Source: Helicobacteraceae bacterium
GTDB lineage: Bacteria; Campylobacterota; Campylobacteria; Campylobacterales; Sulfurimonadaceae
Reading direction: 5' to 3'
Assembly: GCA_030642185.1 (NCBI GenBank)
Contig: DAOWOG010000001.1
Coordinates: forward strand, 1 to 15,651
DNA length: 15,651 bases
The position numbers were made by a program, and so were the translations under genes. This document shows, piece by piece, positions 6,145 through 11,043 of this stretch. The first letter of the stretch is position 1. Each line of letters opens with the position of its first letter. The notes under the pieces were generated by a model that made no database searches, had not been told where the DNA came from, and worked only from the letters and a program-made list of their open reading frames with translations.

Positions 6145-6923
6145 AAATAAAATATTTCACCATCATCTAGCATCCTAACTCCGTCTGCTGTGTAGTGTTT
6201 GCCGTTCTTTGTGTAGCTGCCTCTCTTCCAATTCTCTTGACCATCGTATTGTTTACCTCCACTTTGCCTGAGCACTTCATCTATATCGCTATTGAAGATT
6301 GTAGCCATGTGTCTGATGCCAATCTTCTTGTTCCGTTCATCCTCTAGTACCTCTATTAATTCCTGTTCGGTATATTTACTTCTGATCATATACCAAGCCC
6401 TGTAACCTTTGTACTTATCCCCAACTCTATATGACTTCCACAGATATTCAAAATCACTCGGGTATTCAAACCCCTGTTGATATTTTATAGGTGGTGCCAG
6501 GGCTTTTTTATATACTTTTTTATTAATAGTCTTTATATTATTATAGGTGACATCTCGGTCACCACCCCCCCTGACACTGCTGTCACCACCCCCGTCTCCA
6601 GTGTCACCACCTCTTTTGGCGTTTTCGGCAGCGGATCCGGTGTTCAAAACTATATGTCTTGATTCCACTTCTTTGCTATCTATTTTAAAGATTATCACCC
6701 TCTCAATGAACCCTTGCTCTTCAAGCACTTTTAACCATCTTTGAATGCTTCTGTCTGATACATTCATAACTTTTGAAAAGTACTGATTTGATGCAAAGCA
6801 TTCACCTGTACTTTGAGTTAAGGTCGTGATGTGAGCCATAAGAATTTTTTGATCGTTTGTAATTTTTTTACTGTGTAGGATCTCAGCTGTAAGTACAGCG
6901 AAATAGTTTGGTGCTTCACTCAT
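6141..6923 (-). CDS. Replication initiator, HTH-type (lambda O / DnaD-like organisation)
   Basis: Likely origin-binding initiator that also loads the helicase. Residues about 20-78 form a winged helix (ITNDQKILMAHITTLTQ, then FASNQYFSKVMNVSDRSIQR and WLKVLEEQGFIER), as in HTH_36-type phage replication proteins. Residues 104-124 are a Gly/Asp-rich linker (GGDTGDGGGDSSVRGGGDRD) encoded by DNA repeats. Residues 150-225 are a helical C-terminal region with aromatic positions like helicase-loader or DnaD tails. ATG is preceded directly by an in-frame TAA, with GGAAG upstream. It is the first gene after promoter D and overlaps the helicase gene. The repeats inside the gene place the probable origin here, as in lambda O. 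Confidence 0.75.
   Translation of the reverse strand: MSEAPNYFAVLTAEILHSKKITNDQKILMAHITTLTQSTGECFASNQYFSKVMNVSDRSIQRWLKVLEEQGFIERVIIFKIDSKEVESRHIVLNTGSAAENAKRGGDTGDGGGDSSVRGGGDRDVTYNNIKTINKKVYKKALAPPIKYQQGFEYPSDFEYLWKSYRVGDKYKGYRAWYMIRSKYTEQELIEVLEDERNKKIGIRHMATIFNSDIDEVLRQSGGKQYDGQENWKRGSYTKNGKHYTADGVRMLDDGEIFYL
6503..6611. other. Candidate replication origin: iterons plus AT-rich tract inside initiator gene
   Basis: Three copies of plus-strand GTCACCACC start at 6558, 6582 and 6603, spaced 24 and 21 bp, about two helical turns. The middle and leftmost copies have dyad symmetry: TGACAGCAGTGTCA, and GGTGACCGAGATGTCACC with 6-bp arms. Beside them, 6503-6545 is a 43-bp tract with about four G or C bases, suited to strand opening. 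The order of initiator DNA-binding domain, iterons in the linker-coding region, then AT-rich tract is the lambda ori design. This is inference from layout, and the repeats could instead reflect only a Gly-Asp linker. Confidence 0.55.
6558..6611. repeat. Iteron-like direct repeats (3 x GTCACCACC)
   Basis: Exact nonamers at 6558-6566, 6582-6590 and 6603-6611. The two at 6558 and 6582 are followed by a C run that extends the match. Between them are partial inverted copies (TGTCA/TGACA). The array codes for the Gly/Asp-rich linker of the initiator. Confidence 0.8.
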
Positions 6924-6995
6924 TTAAACTTCCAAAGTGATAGCACTGATACGAGAATTGATTTGATTGTTGCGTACCTATCTAGTAGGCTGAGT

Positions 6996-7023
6996 AGTAG
7001 TTTCATCTACTGTCTTTCGGACA
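6996..7023 (-). other. Two small hairpins in the initiator leader
   Basis: In the minus-strand transcript, TGTC-CGAAA-GACA (7023-7011) is followed by AGTAG-ATGAAA-CTACT (7011-6996). CTACT is repeated twice more just downstream, so the second stem has alternative partners. Both are weak alone but fall in a leader that also has a much stronger structure upstream. Confidence 0.4.
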
Positions 7024-7051
7024 ATAATAAATTAGAAGTTTTAGGATAGCT

Positions 7052-7150
7052 GGTCCAGCACCCATCCTGCATTAAAAAGCAACTCCGAGCGATCAAGGTT
7101 GGAGGCAAGTGCCTCCGTGGGAACTGGACCCCTCGCAACTGCTTTTTGAT
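7052..7150 (-). ncRNA. Structured leader RNA or small RNA at the start of the replication transcript
   Basis: Transcription from promoter D should start near 7150. Bases 7147-7127 pair with 7094-7074: 21 positions with only two G-G mismatches and a few G-U pairs, closed at the base by AAAAAGC/GCUUUUU. The top is a clean GGAGGC-ACTT-GCCTCC hairpin (7116-7101). Part of the 5' arm, GGTCCAGTTCCCA (7130-7118), is also complementary to TGGGTGCTGGACC (7064-7052), with seven and four Watson-Crick pairs around a two-base gap. The RNA can therefore form a pseudoknot or switch between two folds. It could be a terminator-attenuator, an antitermination element of the HK022 put kind, a free small RNA, or a DNA hairpin used by the primase. 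I match it to no named RNA family. Confidence 0.5.
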
Positions 7151-7157
7151 TTGGAAC

Positions 7158-7187
7158 ATTATACCAAATATATACTACGATTGTCAA
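7158..7187 (-). promoter_or_regulatory. Promoter D, consensus sigma70 promoter of the replication unit
   Basis: Perfect -35 TTGACA (7187-7182), an 18-bp spacer and perfect -10 TATAAT (7163-7158). The spacer carries TAGTATATATTT (7177-7166), the same element as promoters A-C at the same distance from the -10, with one change in the palindrome. It is the strongest promoter in the window. The stop codon TGA of the preceding gene lies inside the -35 box. Confidence 0.85.
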
Positions 7188-7366
7188 GATTTGTTTTTCT
7201 GAGACAAGTGTTCCGTCCATTTTTTATTTATCTGCTCAAAAGCACTTAACATGGCATGGATGGATTCATACCTGTGTTTCCAAAGATCATAACCTTCTTT
7301 TGATTTTATGATGATACTTATTTTTTTATAGTCGATGTCTATGACGCCAATATCTTTGAGTTTCAA
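7184..7366 (-). CDS. Hypothetical protein, 60 aa, TTG start
   Basis: Not recognised. It starts at TTG 7366, overlapping the previous stop as TTGA, with AAGGAG about eight bases upstream; no ATG lies at the same place, so the TTG start is well supported. The N-terminus is a beta-like MKLKDIGVIDIDYKKISIII and the rest is a helix with Trp and Tyr (YDLWKHRYESIHAMLSAFEQ). The last codons and stop run into the -35 of promoter D, so this unit ends where the replication unit begins. Confidence 0.65.
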   Translation of the reverse strand: MKLKDIGVIDIDYKKISIIIKSKEGYDLWKHRYESIHAMLSAFEQINKKWTEHLSQKNKS

Positions 7367-7545
7367 TTTTTACGCTCCTTTGCCCGATCTTGCAGATAGA
7401 CAGGCAACAGGTAAAAATCTTCATCTGAACCCAGCAGGTTTGCATAAAATCTGACAGTCTCAATGCTGACCTTATACTCAAGTGCTAGATCCTCCAGATA
7501 CTCCCTGCGGGTGTTATACCCGTTCTCCATATAAATGCTTGGCAT
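7363..7545 (-). CDS. Small conserved phage protein, 60 aa
   Basis: The pattern REYLEDLALEYKVSIETVRF then ANLLGSDEDFYLLPVYLQD recalls a widespread small phage protein family in which Arg-x-Tyr-Leu, a short HTH-like pair of helices and an LG-x-x-EDFD-x-L motif recur. The function is unknown to me. The helix-turn-helix-like spacing (LALEYKVSIETVRFYANLL) allows DNA binding, without proof. ATG with GAGG upstream, ten bases after the membrane-protein gene. Confidence 0.65.
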   Translation of the reverse strand: MPSIYMENGYNTRREYLEDLALEYKVSIETVRFYANLLGSDEDFYLLPVYLQDRAKERKN

Positions 7546-7554
7546 GAATGATCC

Positions 7555-7689
7555 TCATCTTTTTTCCCTGCTCTCTCTCTTGCTATCTACGCTAACTGCG
7601 TATGATATTAATGAATACGCTATCGCTATCGAAATGGCCAATGCTGCAGCTGCAAAATACATAGTTAACAAGATCCTTAAGATTTTCAT
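7555..7689 (-). CDS. Short single-span membrane protein, 44 aa
   Basis: A very short gene supported by ATGA overlap with the preceding gene (ATG 7689, TGA 7688-7686) and by filling an otherwise empty gap in a tightly packed run. The protein has a short N-terminus (MKILR), a continuous hydrophobic helix at about residues 5-33 rich in Leu, Ala and Ile, and a charged C-terminal tail VDSKRESREKR. The positive charge at the C-terminus suggests that end is cytoplasmic. Possible roles are superinfection exclusion, membrane anchoring of replication or a holin-like part. The early position makes lysis less likely. Confidence 0.65.
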   Translation of the reverse strand: MKILRILLTMYFAAAALAISIAIAYSLISYAVSVDSKRESREKR

Positions 7690-7901
7690 GTTGTAGCCTC
7701 AATCTCTTGTGCGATCTTTTCAATTTGGCGATCAATAACATCAAGCATGGCGAACTCATCGATCCCCTGAGTGATCCTCTGTAGACACCAGCTCCTTTTG
7801 TTTCTGAGATGCTCAAGCTCTCCATATAAGATCTCTCTCTCTGTCTGTTCTGCCTGCATCCCCGGACAGTTATCATACTCTTCAAATGTAGGTGATCTCA
7901 T
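7686..7901 (-). CDS. Hypothetical protein, 71 aa, helical
   Basis: Not recognised. The frame opens at TTG 7907, but ATG 7901 forms an ATGA overlap with the previous stop and has AAGGAT at good spacing, so 7901 is chosen. Two helical segments (EQTEREILYGELEHLRNKRS and MLDVIDRQIEKIAQEIEAT) with heptad-like hydrophobics suggest a short antiparallel coiled coil. There are two cysteines (CPG, WCLQ) but no zinc pattern. Confidence 0.65.
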   Translation of the reverse strand: MRSPTFEEYDNCPGMQAEQTEREILYGELEHLRNKRSWCLQRITQGIDEFAMLDVIDRQIEKIAQEIEATT

Positions 7902-8155
7902 TTCCAATCCTTTAGTATTTTTTTCAATGCTGTTTCTATGTGCTTGTCATTAAGTGTTTTTCGTAGCTCGTCTCCGATGCTGCCGTTGTAATTTCTGTTC
8001 GTAAGATAGTAGATTTTCCAGATAAAAGCTGTATATTGACTGTCGGTGTATTGAATATTGTTTCGTATGTTTTGTATCTCTTCTATTGCAAAACTTCGGA
8101 CAAAACTTAGTATCTGCGACTCCAGTATTTTGTACTGCTCTGATTCCATTTTCAT
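7898..8155 (-). CDS. Hypothetical protein, 85 aa
   Basis: Not recognised. ATG overlaps the previous stop as ATGA. Mostly helical, with aromatic residues (YTAFIWKIYYLTNRNYNG) in the middle and a basic C-terminus (ETALKKILKDWK). There is no membrane segment or catalytic motif. Its stop overlaps the next ATG in the same four-base way, so the run is probably translated by coupling. Confidence 0.65.
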   Translation of the reverse strand: MKMESEQYKILESQILSFVRSFAIEEIQNIRNNIQYTDSQYTAFIWKIYYLTNRNYNGSIGDELRKTLNDKHIETALKKILKDWK

Positions 8156-8367
8156 GATCCTACCCTCTTGCGGACTTCTGCATATTTTGGGTTGCAGGCT
8201 ATATACTTTCCTGAACTCAGTTTGACCACTATGTTCTGCCCATCCATGTTTGTGATCTTACCCCTGTACTTCTCTTCTAAAATAACGCCATCATAGTACT
8301 GTTTAACTTCTACGCTTGCTCCTATTTCAAGGTCTGAATAGCATGATCTATCTGCTAAAGTTTTCAT
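8152..8367 (-). CDS. Small SH3/KOW-like beta protein, 71 aa, first gene of promoter C unit
   Basis: The protein alternates short strands with turns: IGASVEVKQYYDGVILEEKY, RGKITNMDGQNIVVKLSSGK, then a YIACNPKYAEVRKR tail. The G-x-V-x-V opening and the turn G-K-I-x-x-M-D-G-x-x-I-V-V-K resemble KOW/SH3-type barrels, which often bind nucleic acid or ribosome-linked partners. This is a fold guess from pattern only. ATG follows an AAGGG ribosome site and is the first gene after the shared promoter motif C. Confidence 0.6.
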   Translation of the reverse strand: MKTLADRSCYSDLEIGASVEVKQYYDGVILEEKYRGKITNMDGQNIVVKLSSGKYIACNPKYAEVRKRVGS

Positions 8368-8387
8368 CTCTTACCCTTTTTAAATCG

Positions 8388-8407
8388 TATATAAGAAGTA
8401 TATACTA
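8388..8407 (-). promoter_or_regulatory. Promoter/operator C (shared early motif)
   Basis: Minus-strand TAGTATATACTT (8407-8396), two bases, then -10-like TATATA (8393-8388). GATAGTATATACTTCTTATA is identical to promoter A. No good -35 is present (TAAGTT), so activation or an unusual promoter type is likely. The rest of the gap 8408-8461 holds no gene and no clear terminator for the structural unit. Confidence 0.55.
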
Positions 8408-8461
8408 TCTAAACTTAAAGATCTATTAAATTTCTGGAGTTGTGCGTGAGGTTGTATCGGA

Positions 8462-8998
8462 TTAGTTCAGGTAACTGAGAACAACCTTTTTGGCTGCCTC
8501 TGATCCATAGCATATAAAGCTATCACAGTATTTGAAGGATCCGATTAGATCGGTAAATAGCTGCTGCTCAGGTGATATCTTTGACAGTGAAGGCACAGAC
8601 CGCTTCATTTCAATAGCCAACATTTTCTTTGGAGTGAAGATCATAAGGTCGCTGGCTCCTTTGATTACCCCTCCCGCCTTCATTTTGGATCCGACTTTAA
8701 TGGCGGTATTTCTATTTAGACTTGATAAAGAATTTTCATTTGGGACAGCAAAATAAAAAATACCCTCTTCTTTGAGCCAGTTTACAAATTCAACTTGCTC
8801 ATCATGCTCCAAAGGAACATATACTTTGCGCTGAGAGCGTTTTTTTCGTACAGGAGTCTTCTTATTCGTCTTGACCTTAGTTTGAGCCATAGCGGCTCCC
8901 TGCTGCTTCCTACGCTTACCTTCTGCCACCTTATCATTGTGCCTCTGAATATCTTCGATTGAAACACTACCACCGAATAAAGCTTCGGCTAAGCTCAT
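8462..8998 (-). CDS. VRR-NUC domain nuclease
   Basis: A PD-(D/E)XK nuclease of the VRR-NUC type, a group that includes phage structure-specific or junction-processing nucleases. Residues 64-178 show the domain: EHDEQVEFVNWLKEEGI (Glu70), FAVPNEN, GGVIKGASDLMIF (Asp117), LAIEMKR (Glu130, Lys132) and ISPEQQLFTDL (Gln145), ending in a GSEAAKKVV helix. Residues 1-60 are extra, with a Lys/Arg-rich stretch at 24-58 that may bind DNA. ATG overlaps the previous stop (TAATG), so it is the last gene of the structural run although its function fits DNA metabolism or packaging. The exact substrate cannot be told from sequence. Confidence 0.8.
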   Translation of the reverse strand: MSLAEALFGGSVSIEDIQRHNDKVAEGKRRKQQGAAMAQTKVKTNKKTPVRKKRSQRKVYVPLEHDEQVEFVNWLKEEGIFYFAVPNENSLSSLNRNTAIKVGSKMKAGGVIKGASDLMIFTPKKMLAIEMKRSVPSLSKISPEQQLFTDLIGSFKYCDSFICYGSEAAKKVVLSYLN

Positions 8999-9321
8999 TA
9001 CGGTGCCTCTGCCAATTCAATTTGGATATCTGCAATAATATCTCCATAGTCTTCTGTGACCTCTATAACCAGCACGGTCATATTATAAGTGCCTACATCC
9101 CATGTAGCTACTTCTGTCTGAGTGATCTTCAATTCAAAAGCTTTATTGTCTCCGGTCTTGACCAGAGCTGCTGCATCGATCTCGGCACCAGTAGAATCTA
9201 CAACTTTGTAGGATCCGCTCATTGTCGCTGGAATTATCGTAGCCTCTCCATCATCGTCCATAATTGGAAAGATCATAAAAATGCTTTCTGTTTTCCGTTT
9301 TTCGATTGTCCTAATACTCAT
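8998..9321 (-). CDS. Small beta-sandwich virion-associated protein, 107 aa
   Basis: Not matched to a named protein. After a basic N-terminus (SIRTIEKRKTESI), the sequence alternates strands and turns as in small Ig-like or baseplate-type beta domains: GSYKVVDSTGAEID, then KAFELKITQTEVATWDVGTY and NMTVLVIEVT. I take ATG 9321, with AGAAGGG upstream; a GTG lies one codon earlier. It overlaps the previous gene by 11 bases and the nuclease gene by one. The position at the end of the structural run suggests a minor tail or baseplate part. Confidence 0.6.
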   Translation of the reverse strand: MSIRTIEKRKTESIFMIFPIMDDDGEATIIPATMSGSYKVVDSTGAEIDAAALVKTGDNKAFELKITQTEVATWDVGTYNMTVLVIEVTEDYGDIIADIQIELAEAP

Positions 9322-9595
9322 CACAAAACCCTTCTGTAAAATCTACTTTATGCACTATAATAAAAAATGGATAGACGTCAACAGCATGACTAAAAGCATC
9401 TTCTTTTACGATTACTCCAAAAGCCTGTTCTTCATTGTCTTCCAAGAATGGTACTATATTATTTTTGATATCGAATGAAACTTGTTCTGATGTCAAACAA
9501 GCCCCTCCGCCTTCGCCAGAAAAAGCTTCAAGGTGTTCCATAAGCGTAACGCCAGTAAGCCCAGAGCGACTTGCTAAATATTCATCAAATCTCAA
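9311..9595 (-). CDS. Hypothetical protein, 94 aa, TTG start
   Basis: Not recognised. TTG 9595 overlaps the previous stop as TTGA, with AAAGGAT about seven bases before it, so the non-ATG start is credible. A Gly-rich turn (AFSGEGGGACLT) precedes a mixed alpha/beta C-terminal half (NIVPFLEDNEEQAFGVIVKE, then AVDVYPFFIIVHKVDF). Given its neighbours it may be a small tail or tail-fibre accessory protein. Confidence 0.6.
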   Translation of the reverse strand: MRFDEYLASRSGLTGVTLMEHLEAFSGEGGGACLTSEQVSFDIKNNIVPFLEDNEEQAFGVIVKEDAFSHAVDVYPFFIIVHKVDFTEGFCDEY

Positions 9596-10719
9596 GGCAC
9601 ATCCTTTGCAAAGACCTCGTTGCCGAGAGTATAGTTGTTTATTAGCGCAAGAGTGTCGATAGTTGTACCGTTTGCCTCATCTACAAAATACGCTGTACCC
9701 CGTACACTGATATATCCTGCTGTACATGAAGCATCTGTCCTAACCTTACCCTGACTCATCTCAACGGTCGCCATAGTAGTTACGTCATTAGCATCCAATA
9801 GATCAAGACCGCCGGAGTAACTACGAATATTCAACAACCCCGCACCTATTGAAATTGATGGACGGTTATAGCCCGGTATTGATGAAAAACAATCCACCAT
9901 AATAACCCCAGCCCCGTCAAGTATAGTTAAATCACCTTGCAATGCACACCCGTTAAAACCGCCGCTCAATTGGAAACCATCCAACAGCTGACATTGAAAA
10001 GCTTTTATGCTGCCGGTATAGTTGCCGTGAAGCTGTGCATTGTGAAACTCTGACCCCGATATATCCGCCCCGTCAAAATCTATTTGAGGTGAACCAATCC
10101 CGATCACTGTGAAGTTTTTGATGTTTGAAGGTATTGTGACATCAGCATAGACATATATCGTATAGATGCTGTTAGCTTCTGCAAAGTCAACGGTGTCATT
10201 CACATTGTTAAATGGATTCATTGCAGAACCGTCACCGTTTACTGCAAGCTCTGTGTTGATGTATACAGCTTTGTTTTGATACTTGGTCATAAGTATTGCT
10301 GTGCTCTCTTCCGGGGTCAAGACACCGACCGGAACCTCTATCACCTCGACTTGTTTCGGCTGATAGTTGATGTCCACTACTGTAGTAGGCGATAGCGAAC
10401 TTCGATCAAAACAATAAACTCCTTCAAACCCATCATCTGTAATAACAGTTCCGGTAACAGTCAGAACCTGAGAGGTATCATATGGAACTATTCTTGTACC
10501 ATCCATCATCATTACAAAACGTTCTGTTTTCGATGTTGCTGTCTTTGGTATGTTTCCATATGCGATCATAAAAACATCGTATTTACGCAACTCTTCGATA
10601 GTACGTCTGAGTGTCCTCATCTCATAATACAGTTCCATTGGATGAAACGTGATACCGACTGAATCGGCTGATAAATAGATCTTTCTCGTTGCTCCGTTTA
10701 TATAGTCGATTAATGCCAT
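9592..10719 (-). CDS. Phage structural protein with beta-helix region (tail or fibre)
   Basis: Two parts are visible. Residues 1-135 are a mixed domain (MRTLRRTIEELRKYDVFMIA, then RFVMMMDGTRIVPYD and VTGTVITDDGFEGVYCFDRS) of a kind I recall from marine phage structural clusters. From about residue 155, NGDGSAMNPFNNVNDTVDFA is the classic entry to a right-handed parallel beta-helix, followed by short strand repeats (FTVIGIGSPQIDFDGADISG, FHNAQLHGNYTG, GFNGCALQGDLTILDGA) to about residue 340. Such proteins form tail spikes, fibres or baseplate parts. No lyase catalytic site can be assigned. ATG overlaps the previous stop (TAATG). Confidence 0.65.
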   Translation of the reverse strand: MALIDYINGATRKIYLSADSVGITFHPMELYYEMRTLRRTIEELRKYDVFMIAYGNIPKTATSKTERFVMMMDGTRIVPYDTSQVLTVTGTVITDDGFEGVYCFDRSSLSPTTVVDINYQPKQVEVIEVPVGVLTPEESTAILMTKYQNKAVYINTELAVNGDGSAMNPFNNVNDTVDFAEANSIYTIYVYADVTIPSNIKNFTVIGIGSPQIDFDGADISGSEFHNAQLHGNYTGSIKAFQCQLLDGFQLSGGFNGCALQGDLTILDGAGVIMVDCFSSIPGYNRPSISIGAGLLNIRSYSGGLDLLDANDVTTMATVEMSQGKVRTDASCTAGYISVRGTAYFVDEANGTTIDTLALINNYTLGNEVFAKDVP

Positions 10720-11033
10720 TACAACACCACCCCGTTATCAACTATAGTACCTCCGAACATACCTTGAATGAAAGTATATGCTGCACTTGTAAGAACTGAT
10801 GCTATCCCCGCACCACTCATGAATCCATCAATTCCTAAAACTACATCACTATATGGATATTGTTCCATCCCTATTTCACTTAATGGCTTGCTGATATATC
10901 TCCATCGAGGGATTACATTAACGATTACGCCATCCTCTTCGAGAACTTGTTGAACAGTGATATGCACCCACGCCTCAGAGTCCTGTTTAGGAATCTCGAT
11001 AGCGATCTTTGAAACTCTGAGTCGTGTTGTCAT
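10719..11033 (-). CDS. Hypothetical structural-cluster protein, 104 aa
   Basis: Not recognised. ATG with AAGGAT seven bases upstream. The N-terminal two thirds look like a beta domain (RVSKIAIEIPKQDSEAWVHI, VQQVLEEDGVIVNVIPRWRY) and the C-terminus is Gly-rich and hydrophobic (FMSGAGIASVLTSAAYTFIQ, then GMFGGTIVDNGVVL). It lies between two structural genes and is probably a small virion or assembly protein. Confidence 0.6.
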   Translation of the reverse strand: MTTRLRVSKIAIEIPKQDSEAWVHITVQQVLEEDGVIVNVIPRWRYISKPLSEIGMEQYPYSDVVLGIDGFMSGAGIASVLTSAAYTFIQGMFGGTIVDNGVVL

Positions 11034-11043
11034 AATCTATCCT

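Noticed and set aside
6505..6525. Another TATATAC promoter-like site on the minus strand
   Set aside because: It lies inside the initiator gene, lacks the conserved 12-mer, and belongs to the AT-rich tract of the proposed origin.
6961..7023. Hammerhead-like ribozyme suggested by CTGA and GAAA motifs in the initiator leader
   Set aside because: The core CUGANGA is not present on either strand with a proper stem II and GAAA order; only small hairpins remain.
7016..7072. 21-codon leader peptide starting ATG at 7072
   Set aside because: The GGAG is about ten bases away and lies within the stem, and the frame overlaps the pairing segment 7052-7064. RNA structure explains the region better, though translation is not excluded.
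7592..7885. Minus-strand ORF of 97 aa
   Set aside because: It overlaps in another frame the coupled genes 7686-7901 and 7555-7689, both of which have ATGA junctions and better composition.
8201..8215. AGTATATAG match to the shared operator
   Set aside because: Coding for SGKYIAC in the 71-aa gene, only a partial palindrome and no -10 after it.
8959..9339. Plus-strand ORF of 126 aa, Cys/His-rich
   Set aside because: Exactly opposite a well-coupled minus-strand gene (8998-9321), no upstream ribosome site. The Cys/His residues come from the reverse frame and form no zinc pattern.
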